DNA of 64,000 nucleotides from Paracoccus sp. PAMC 22219. Lineage in GTDB: Bacteria > Pseudomonadota > Alphaproteobacteria > Rhodobacterales > Rhodobacteraceae. The notes below the pieces were generated by a model. That model was not told the origin of the DNA. It was given only the letters and a program-made list of their open reading frames with translations, and made no database searches. The DNA is taken from NCBI RefSeq assembly GCF_000787695.1, contig NZ_BBPH01000005.1, positions 1 to 64,000 of the forward strand, read 5' to 3'. Below, piece after piece: positions 57,655 to 64,000 of the stretch; the first letter of the stretch is position 1; every line of letters begins with the position of its first letter. The translations under genes were made by a program, and so were the position numbers.

Positions 57655-59826
57655 TCACTGCGCGTCGCGCATGTTGCCCGTGGACCAGAACAGGGTCTCG
57701 CCCGAGCTGTCGTCGGTGCCGTCATTGTCGGTGACCATCCAGCCCGTCCCGGCAGCGTCGATGGCAAATCCCTCGACCTTGTCCACGACATAGCCGTTCT
57801 GCGCCTGCAGGTCGGGGATCAGGTCGCGGACCAGTTCCTTGGTCACCACCGGCAGGGTCTCGCCAAGCGCGACGGGGGCCAGGTCGGTCAGCGGCACGCG
57901 GAACAGCGCCTTGACCGCGGCGGCGTCGCCGATCAGGTTGTCGCGCTCGACCAGATAGGCCCAGTCGCCGTCGATCGCGATCTCGGACAGGCCCATCCAA
58001 CCGTCGCCCGCGGGTTCCAGCGGATAGGCGACGGCGCCCCATTCCTGCGTCTGCAGGTCATAGGAGACCAGCTTGACCTGTCCGGCGGGATCGTCGCCCC
58101 ATTCGCGCTGAACGGCCATCCACAGGCGGTCGCCCTGCAGGGCGATCCCCTCGAACCCGAACCGGACCTCCTGGGCCAGCAGTTCGGCGGGCAGGCCGAT
58201 CTCCTCCAGGATCTCGCCTTCCGCGTCTACGTGATAGATCGCGTGCGGGATCAGGCGGTCGCTGCGACCCTCGGATGCCAGCCAGAAGCCGCCCTGACCG
58301 TCGGGCGCGATGCCTTCCAGGTCCAGCTTCTGCGCCGGATCGCCATTGCGGGTCACGAGCGTCTTCGCGGTGATCCGCGCCGGGGTCTGCGTTGCGTCGA
58401 TGGTATAGATCGCCGGCTGCGCGCCATAGGCGCTGTCCGACACGGCGAACAGCTGGCCGGGCGCGTCGCCCGCGGCCAGGCCCGACAGCGCGCCCCAGCC
58501 GATCAGCGTGTCCGCACCGTCCGAGGTGATCATCGGATAGCGGGCGGGCTCGTCGGTGGCCGCGAACAGCATGACATGGGCGCGTGCGCCGCCATCCTCG
58601 CCCAGGTCGGCCTCGTTGGCGGTGACCAGCAGGTTGCGGGCGGGCAGGGCGACGATGCCTTCGGGGCTGATGCCCGACGGCAGCAGTTGGGTCAGGCGCG
58701 GCGCGGTCAGATCGGTGATGTCATAGACGCCGATCAGCGATCCGCGTTCCGAGACGACGAAGACGTGGGGCGTGCCGTCAAAGGTCGCCACCTCGATCGA
58801 TTCCGGCTCGACCCCCTTGGCGTCCGACCGCTTGTCGGGATAGTGGCCGGCCTGGATCACCGCATGCTCGAAGCTGTTGCCCGAGTCGTATACGACCGTG
58901 CCGTCGCGGTGAAAGATCGTCCAGCCGCGCGATCCGCCCTGATAGTCGCCCTCGTTCGCGGTCGCGAAATGGTCGGCGTCGATCCATTTGACGGCGTCGG
59001 GTTCGCGCGGAATGTCCGCCAGCGTGCCGTCAAAGGTCAGCGCGCCGTCATCGCGGGTGTCGATTTCGTCGAGGCTGACCGTGCCGGCGCTGAAATGCGA
59101 CGCGACGGTGCCATCGGCGCCGATCACGACGATATGGTTGTTCTCCTGCAGGGTGACGACGATCTCTCCGGCGGCGTTGATGTCGACATATTCCGGTTCC
59201 GGGTCATCGGCGCCGATGTCGGCCAGGCCGGTCATGTCGATGCGGTTCTGTCCGTCGCAGTCCAGCGTGCCGTCGGCGACGCCCAGCTTGACCACATAGC
59301 CGGCGGGCATCTGGGGCAGGGCGCCGTCGTTCAGGTCCTCGTCGCGCTGGTTCTCGATCGCGACGGCCAGAAAGCTGCCATCCTCGGCGCGGGCGACGGA
59401 GTCGGGCTGCCCGCCCAGATCGCAGGATGCCAGGACCTCATGCGTTTCCAGGTCCAGCACGCGCAGCTGACCCGACGGCTCGGTGAACGAGGTCGAGGTG
59501 TCCACGCCGACGAACACCCGGTCGCCGATGATCACCGCGGTCGTGGGCTCTCCGTCCATGGCGACGTTGCCCAAGGGCACGGGGGCCGCCGGATCGGTGA
59601 TGTCCACAAAGCCCAGCACCCCGAGGGGGCTGTCGGAATAGACCAGGGTGTTGCCATCCTCGGAGGCCGAGATGATCTCGGCCGAGGTCGGGCGCGACCG
59701 GTCCTCTCCCTCGGCCATGTTGTCGGGCGTGGCAAAGGTGGCAAGGCGGTCGAAGGTGGTCTGGGCCATCGCAGGCATGGCGGTCGCCAGCGCGATCGCC
59801 GACGTCAGAAGGGCAAATTTTTGCAC
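57655..59826 (-). CDS. Secreted phytase-esterase-like beta-propeller protein
   Basis: A 723-residue protein with a signal peptide (cleavage after AMAQ). The N-terminal 400 residues read as a beta-propeller (SSAEIIS/VFVGVDTSTS/GQLRVLDLETHEVLASCDLGGQPDSV-like repeats, shown here in part). The C-terminal 300 residues match the 'esterase-like activity of phytase' domain: LDLEGIAPDGQGGFWLASEG, FGFEGIALQGDRLWMAVQRE, VEGFAIDAAGTGWMVTDNDG. It is probably periplasmic and phosphate-related, but no Pho box was recognised. The start is GTG 59826 with GGGGGA upstream. Confidence 0.82.
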   Translation of the reverse strand: MQKFALLTSAIALATAMPAMAQTTFDRLATFATPDNMAEGEDRSRPTSAEIISASEDGNTLVYSDSPLGVLGFVDITDPAAPVPLGNVAMDGEPTTAVIIGDRVFVGVDTSTSFTEPSGQLRVLDLETHEVLASCDLGGQPDSVARAEDGSFLAVAIENQRDEDLNDGALPQMPAGYVVKLGVADGTLDCDGQNRIDMTGLADIGADDPEPEYVDINAAGEIVVTLQENNHIVVIGADGTVASHFSAGTVSLDEIDTRDDGALTFDGTLADIPREPDAVKWIDADHFATANEGDYQGGSRGWTIFHRDGTVVYDSGNSFEHAVIQAGHYPDKRSDAKGVEPESIEVATFDGTPHVFVVSERGSLIGVYDITDLTAPRLTQLLPSGISPEGIVALPARNLLVTANEADLGEDGGARAHVMLFAATDEPARYPMITSDGADTLIGWGALSGLAAGDAPGQLFAVSDSAYGAQPAIYTIDATQTPARITAKTLVTRNGDPAQKLDLEGIAPDGQGGFWLASEGRSDRLIPHAIYHVDAEGEILEEIGLPAELLAQEVRFGFEGIALQGDRLWMAVQREWGDDPAGQVKLVSYDLQTQEWGAVAYPLEPAGDGWMGLSEIAIDGDWAYLVERDNLIGDAAAVKALFRVPLTDLAPVALGETLPVVTKELVRDLIPDLQAQNGYVVDKVEGFAIDAAGTGWMVTDNDGTDDSSGETLFWSTGNMRDAQ

Positions 59827-59927
59827 CGTGGAATCCCCCGTTTTGGTTCGGGGTCTTCTTTGATCGCTGTCGATGTCGGTCCTGCGACGAAATCATGGCG
59901 CTTGTGCGACAAGCCAGCGGCCAGTCC

Positions 59928-60629
59928 TCAGGGCTGGTCTGACATCCGGCGTTCCCAGTCCAGGTATTCCGGGGGCGGCGCGCCGGTGAACCCGGCTATG
60001 TGGTCGTCCAGGGCGCGGCCGAACGCATCGCGGGCCGTCCCGCGCGCCACATAGGCGGCAAGGTTGGGATAGGGGGCCAGCATCCCGTCCGCCATGCGCA
60101 GGACCGAAACCATCAGCAGATCGCCCGGTCCGAAATCGCCGCCGAACCAGTCTGCCGTGCCAAGCCGGTCCGACGCCGCTTGCAGGCGTTCGTCGATGCG
60201 GGCCAGGATGCCGGGCAGGCGGGGCGCCGACCACGGCTCTTCGGCCTCGAACAGCGTCGCCATGGCGTGATCCATGAGTGGCGGTTCCAGCGTGTTCAGG
60301 GCGGCAAAGGCCCATTCCAGCTGCATCGCCCGCGCCGACGGTGCCTGCGGCATCAGGCCGGGAAACCGTTCGGCGATGTGCCAGACGATCGCACCGCTTT
60401 CGAACAGGGTCAGGTCGCCGTCCTCCAGTGTCGGCACCTGGCCGAAGGGCTGGCGCGCCCGATGCGGCGGCTGTTTCTGCGCGCCCTGGGGCAGCAGGCG
60501 CACGGCATAGGGCTGGCCCACCTCCTCCAGCGCCCATCTGACGCGCAGGTCGCGGACCTGGCCCTTGGCGAAATCGGGCACCCAGTCAAAGGCGGTGATG
60601 GTGATCGGGGCCGCGGGATCAACCGGCAT
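59928..60629 (-). CDS. Glutathione S-transferase family protein
   Basis: A 233-residue cytoplasmic protein. The N-terminal thioredoxin-like domain has VRWALEEVGQPYAVRLLP and the PFGQVPTLEDGDLTLFESGAI glutathione-binding block. The C-terminal all-helical domain has FGPGDLLMVSVLRM (N-capping motif). The frame is open to 60737, but the ATG at 60629 gives a compact domain start and overlaps the VOC gene end by 11 bases, so the two genes form an operon. Confidence 0.88.
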   Translation of the reverse strand: MPVDPAAPITITAFDWVPDFAKGQVRDLRVRWALEEVGQPYAVRLLPQGAQKQPPHRARQPFGQVPTLEDGDLTLFESGAIVWHIAERFPGLMPQAPSARAMQLEWAFAALNTLEPPLMDHAMATLFEAEEPWSAPRLPGILARIDERLQAASDRLGTADWFGGDFGPGDLLMVSVLRMADGMLAPYPNLAAYVARGTARDAFGRALDDHIAGFTGAPPPEYLDWERRMSDQP

Positions 60630-61065
60630 GGCGACCACCGGTATCCAGCATGTCGGGGGGACCGTCCTGGGCCGCGGCGGGGTCCATCCACACCGTTTCC
60701 CACCCGTGGCCATCGGGGTCGTCGAAGGCGCCGCCATACATGAAACCCTGATCCTCGATCGCGCGCGTCTCGTGCCCGCCTGCGGCGCGGGCGCGGCGGT
60801 GAATGTCGTCGACCGCCGCGCGGCTGTCGAAGGTGAGGCACAGCAGGACGCCGGTCTGGGTGCGGGCGTCGATGATAGTCTTGTCGGTGAAGGTGCCGTA
60901 AAACGCGTGGTCCAGCAGCATCACGTGGATCGTGTCCGACCAGACCATGCCGCTGGCCTGTTCGTTCGAGAACATGTCGTTCTTGGTGAAACCGATCGCC
61001 TGGTAAAAGGCGGTCGCCCGCGCCAGGTCGGTGACGGGCAGGTTGACGAAGATCATCCGGGTCAT
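60619..61065 (-). CDS. VOC (glyoxalase/bleomycin-resistance) family protein
   Basis: A 148-residue metal-site-bearing fold with paired beta-alpha-beta modules: MIFVNLPVTDLARATAFYQAIGF in the first and HETRAIEDQGFMYGGAFDDPDGHGWE in the second. It resembles the extradiol-dioxygenase-like glyoxalases and may process or bind a small electrophile. An AGGAGG Shine-Dalgarno precedes the ATG. It is divergent from an HxlR regulator and co-transcribed with the GST gene. Confidence 0.88.
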   Translation of the reverse strand: MTRMIFVNLPVTDLARATAFYQAIGFTKNDMFSNEQASGMVWSDTIHVMLLDHAFYGTFTDKTIIDARTQTGVLLCLTFDSRAAVDDIHRRARAAGGHETRAIEDQGFMYGGAFDDPDGHGWETVWMDPAAAQDGPPDMLDTGGRHAG

Positions 61066-61086
61066 CGATTCGCTCCTCCTGTGGTG

Positions 61087-61115
61087 TTGACAGGATGGGG
61101 GCGTCTGGTTACTTA
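61087..61115 (+). promoter_or_regulatory. Sigma-70-type promoter of the HxlR regulator
   Basis: TTGACA at 61087-61092 is a perfect -35, followed after 17 bases by TACTTA at 61110-61115 as -10. The predicted transcription start (about 61122) is within two or three bases of the ATG at 61124, and no Shine-Dalgarno precedes that ATG. Confidence 0.6.
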
Positions 61116-61124
61116 AATCAACCA
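61106..61124. promoter_or_regulatory. Candidate HxlR operator overlapping the -10 element
   Basis: TGGTT (61106-61110) and AACCA (61120-61124) flank an AT-rich centre, overlapping the -10 hexamer and start codon of the regulator gene. A dimeric winged-helix repressor bound here would block its own transcription and perhaps that of the divergent VOC-GST operon. Confidence 0.4.
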
Positions 61125-61825
61125 TGAAGTTACCAAAAGAAACTGTCCAGCCGGAACCAGCCCATGGCCGCTGGTACGACGATGCCTGTGGCAGCGCCTT
61201 TGGCATGGAACTGCTGGGAGAACGCTGGTCGCTGCTGATCCTGCGCGAGCTGATGTTCGGGCCGCGCCGGTTCACCGACCTGCGGGCGGATTTGCCCGGC
61301 ATCAGTGCCAAGGTCCTGACCGAACGGCTGGCCGGGATGGAGCGCAGCGGCATCCTGTGTCGCGCCACGCTGTCCGATCCCGCACCCGCCCAGGTTTATC
61401 GGCTGACAGCTTGGGGCCAGTCGGCCGAACCCATCCTGCAGGAGATCGGGCGCTGGGCCGCCGCCTCTCCGCTGCATGACCCGACGCTGCCCTTGTCGGC
61501 GGCGTCCTTCATGATGTCGCTGCGCACGATGTTGGATCGTCAGGCGGCTGCGGGGCTGTCGGTGACGGCGGCCGTGACGGTCGGCGACGCGCACTTTTCG
61601 CTGCGGCTTGCACAATCGCGGCTGGAGGTCGTCCGGGGCCGTCCCGACGCGGCCGATCTGGCCTTCGAGGCCGAAACCGCACCCCGGCTGGCCGCGTTGT
61701 TCTACGGCAACGTCGCGCCCGAGGTGGCAGGGGTGACGTGCCGCGGCGCGCCCGAAACCCTGCGGCGTTTCATCGACCTGTTCAATCTGCCGGAAAAGAC
61801 CGCAGCGCCAAATGGCGGCCGGTAG
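61124..61825 (+). CDS. HxlR family transcriptional regulator
   Basis: A 233-residue regulator. The N-terminal winged helix (about residues 20-105) has GMELLGERWSLLILRELMFGPRRFTDLRADLPGISAK-type HxlR sequence (given here only to mark the motif order GERW, FTDLR, LTERL) and YRLTAWG. The C-terminal half is an extra domain of about 120 residues with an SCP2-like pattern, found in a subset of HxlR proteins. It likely controls the divergent VOC-GST pair in response to an electrophile. Confidence 0.88.
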   Translation: MKLPKETVQPEPAHGRWYDDACGSAFGMELLGERWSLLILRELMFGPRRFTDLRADLPGISAKVLTERLAGMERSGILCRATLSDPAPAQVYRLTAWGQSAEPILQEIGRWAAASPLHDPTLPLSAASFMMSLRTMLDRQAAAGLSVTAAVTVGDAHFSLRLAQSRLEVVRGRPDAADLAFEAETAPRLAALFYGNVAPEVAGVTCRGAPETLRRFIDLFNLPEKTAAPNGGR

Positions 61826-62466
61826 CGTTAATCCAAGCAGGTCGTTTCGGCGCCGCCGCCCGAATCAAAAATGCCAATAAATATATATTGACGCATCGCT
61901 TTTGGATTTATCGTCGCGGAGGTGCCTGCCTACCCACCGGGTCAATGGTGCAGTATCATTTAAATTCAATATCTTGGGTTCATATGGCGACCGGCCTGCC
62001 TGCTGGTGGATCTATTGTGTGCGCAGGCGATCCGTTTCAAGTGCAGTTGTCACAGTCGTGAACTTGTCTTATTCATGTAATCGATGCCAATCCCTTATGC
62101 CGCTCGTGAAATTACCGTGCGTGCGATCAATTGCATGGTCGACATGGCAGAAGGCGATAACAGATGCCGTTTTTACGCATGGAGTATTTGATGCCGCGTT
62201 CTGATGGCCCGCCGGTGTGCGCCCTTGTCACCTTTGCGCCAAGGGTGCGACCTGTCAGGAAGGCGCATCCGTCAAAAAACCGTAAGATCAGGAACGTCTT
62301 GGATCGTGGCGCATTTTGACCGCATGGATGATCAGGTGAATTTCAGTAAGTCCCTATTTTGGATAGGTTTCGACATCCCCAAACGGGGAAGGGTGGCATT
62401 TAGCCGGGGTCAGGAATCCAGGACGACACCCGGCGTGGACGGTTCCACCCGTGGGCCCGTGAAACC
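61826..62466. other. AT-rich intergenic region, no recognisable gene
   Basis: 641 bases with clearly lower GC than the rest of the window, especially 61870-61980 and 62040-62200. Open frames across it lack Shine-Dalgarno sites, family resemblance and typical codon use. No terminal repeats or integrase remnant were seen. It presumably carries the promoter of the GMC oxidoreductase gene. Confidence 0.45.
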
Positions 62467-64000
62467 ATGACGGCAGCCACATCATGGAAGCATGCATCCA
62501 TCGCGGATGGCAGCCGGTTCGATGCGATCGTCGTCGGCTCGGGTGCGGCGGGCGGCGTCGCCGCGGCAGCGCTGAGCGAGGCGGGGATGCGCGTGGCGGT
62601 GCTGGAGGCAGGGTCTGCCGGATCAGCCCCCATCAATCCCATCACCAGGGCCCTGACGGCCGTCGCACGGGTTTTGGACCGGACAGGTGCCGAAAGCAGG
62701 TTCCCGCCCAGCCTTGCCCGCTTTGGCGAACGCGCGTTCCGCCTGCTGGGTCGTGCCCGGCAACCTGTGCAGTCGCGATGCTTTGCCTGGGCGATGGCCC
62801 CCAACGTGCTGGTCGACGACCGCGACTGTCCTTATCAGACCGAGGACGGCAGCCAGTTCCTGTGGTTCCGCGCCCGTCAGCCGGGCGGGCGCATGACAGT
62901 TCCGGGGCATGGCCGCCAGTATTACCGGCTTTCAGGAATGAAACCGGACGGGTCCAACTGTCCCGACAATGCCTGGCCCTTTGCGCTGGAAGAGGTCGAC
63001 GACTGGTACGGCTGGGTCGAGGACAAGCTGCAGCTGCGCGGCGGTGCCCAGACCGATCCCGGCCCGGATACCAGCCGCCTGGCGGGTGTCCTGCAGCCGA
63101 CGGCGTCGGAGCAGGCGATCATGGGCGCGATCCGGTCCAGATGGCCGCGGGCGCGGCCCGTTCTGGGGAATTTCGCGCCGCCGCTGTCATGGCTGGACAT
63201 CGCGGCCGGCACCGGTCGCATGGCGTTTCAGGCGGGGGCCGTGGTGCGGCGCGTGCTGAAGGACAGCTCGGGTGCGGTCGATGGCGTGGAATGGACCGAC
63301 AGCCGGACGGGCACCGTGCGGACCGTCCATGCGCCGATCGTGTTCCTCTGCGCCTCGGCGATCGAGAGCACGCGCATCCTGCTGCTGTCGCGGACGGACG
63401 GTGACGACGCGGGCATCGGGACGCAGTCGCCGGCCTTGGGCCGTCACCTGATGGACCACGCGGTCATGAGCGGGACCGGCTATCGCGCCGGATCGGACGA
63501 CGTCCTGCCCGAGCAGGCGGAACCCGGTCGCTGCATTCACATACCGCCCGACCCGTCGCTGCATCAGTCGATCAGCATGCAGATCCACGTGCATCCGCGC
63601 CCCGACGGGACCGCGCGCGTCGACATCGTCTCGTTCGCCGAGATGCTGCCGGACCCATGGAACCGTGTGACCCTGTCGCCGTCGCAGACCGACCGCTATG
63701 GCATCCCGGTTCCGGTGATCCGGTTCCGGCACTCTGACGATCAGCGCGTCCTGGCCGAACGTCAGGCACAGATCATCCGCGATCTGGCAGAGGATATCGG
63801 GCTGACGGACGTGATCGTGAACACCGACCTGTCGCCCGGCGGGACAAGCGTGCATGAATGCGGCACTGCCCGGATGGGCACCGATCCCGCGACCTCGGTC
63901 GTGGACATGAACAACGAATGCTGGGACGTGCCGGGCCTTTACGTCACCGACGGGGCGTCTTTCCCCCGCCAGCATGTTCACAATCCGACCCTGACGATGA
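62467..64000 (+). CDS. GMC-type FAD oxidoreductase, 3' end beyond the window
   Basis: The frame is open from ATG 62467 to the window edge, giving 511 visible residues. The N-terminal FAD-binding motif is DAIVVGSGAAGGVAA (about residues 19-33), followed by VAVLEAGS. C-terminal GMC_oxred_C features are SVHECGTARMGTDPA and ASFPRQHVHNPTLT, close to the expected end, so only a short tail is missing. It resembles the flavoprotein subunit of membrane gluconate/sugar dehydrogenases. Substrate unknown. Confidence 0.85.
   Translation, partial: MTAATSWKHASIADGSRFDAIVVGSGAAGGVAAAALSEAGMRVAVLEAGSAGSAPINPITRALTAVARVLDRTGAESRFPPSLARFGERAFRLLGRARQPVQSRCFAWAMAPNVLVDDRDCPYQTEDGSQFLWFRARQPGGRMTVPGHGRQYYRLSGMKPDGSNCPDNAWPFALEEVDDWYGWVEDKLQLRGGAQTDPGPDTSRLAGVLQPTASEQAIMGAIRSRWPRARPVLGNFAPPLSWLDIAAGTGRMAFQAGAVVRRVLKDSSGAVDGVEWTDSRTGTVRTVHAPIVFLCASAIESTRILLLSRTDGDDAGIGTQSPALGRHLMDHAVMSGTGYRAGSDDVLPEQAEPGRCIHIPPDPSLHQSISMQIHVHPRPDGTARVDIVSFAEMLPDPWNRVTLSPSQTDRYGIPVPVIRFRHSDDQRVLAERQAQIIRDLAEDIGLTDVIVNTDLSPGGTSVHECGTARMGTDPATSVVDMNNECWDVPGLYVTDGASFPRQHVHNPTLTM

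Noticed and set aside
57028..57793. Open frames on both strands that might be a transposase remnant
   Set aside because: No DDE or other transposase motif, and no terminal inverted or direct repeats were found by eye.
61738..62470. Three overlapping plus-strand frames in the AT-rich gap
   Set aside because: No Shine-Dalgarno, no recognisable protein pattern and atypical codon use. Treated as non-coding.

Overview
The window is GC-rich, densely coded chromosomal DNA from an alphaproteobacterium. The gene content points to the Rhodobacteraceae, most likely Paracoccus or a close relative: a CycM-type membrane-anchored cytochrome c552 next to prephenate dehydratase, a small-type SRP RNA, a YejABEF peptide importer, pheS and pheT separated by accessory genes, and an ArgP/ArgO pair. 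The placement is inferred from gene content alone. No tRNA, rRNA, CRISPR array, intact insertion sequence or prophage was seen.

Layout. 1-18.9 kb is mostly core metabolism and translation: N-formylglutamate amidohydrolase, pyruvate kinase, rpmI-rplT, a CsbD stress protein, argO/argP, a P450, an AGCS symporter, pheS, two TM2 proteins, a secreted protein, pheT, a 28-codon membrane peptide, ffs, a 5'-nucleotidase/cyclic phosphodiesterase, an SRPBCC protein, pheA and cycM. 18.9-31.1 kb carries transport and housekeeping genes: yejABEF, a glycosyltransferase, cysS, a short squalene/phytoene-synthase-family protein and a polyamine-type potBCA set without a binding protein. 31.1-36.7 kb has a minus-strand cluster (thermostable-hemolysin-family protein, AMP-dependent ligase, and an SDR-P450 chimera) divergent from a two-component system. 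37.3-43.7 kb is a cyanate module: binding protein, permease, ATPase, DUF1348 protein and cyanase, divergent from a PAS-PAS-AAA+-HTH regulator that lacks the GAFTGA motif.

43.7-56.8 kb looks like a self-contained exopolysaccharide locus. A hybrid histidine kinase and a secreted molybdopterin-fold protein diverge from a LuxR-type response regulator. The regulator is followed by a STAS protein and a run of overlapping genes: DUF3131 protein, membrane acyltransferase, cellulose-synthase-like glycosyltransferase, second DUF3131 protein, an unrecognised secreted protein, a probable outer-membrane barrel and a secreted esterase. This is the best candidate for an undescribed system. 57.7-64 kb has a secreted phytase-esterase-like protein, a GST, a VOC protein, a divergent HxlR regulator with a near-leaderless promoter, an AT-rich non-coding stretch and a GMC oxidoreductase cut by the window end.

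Seven genes, including the essential pheT, are each broken by what looks like one missing or extra base, mostly in short G/C runs. The simplest reading is consensus errors in the assembly, so most of these genes are probably intact in the organism.
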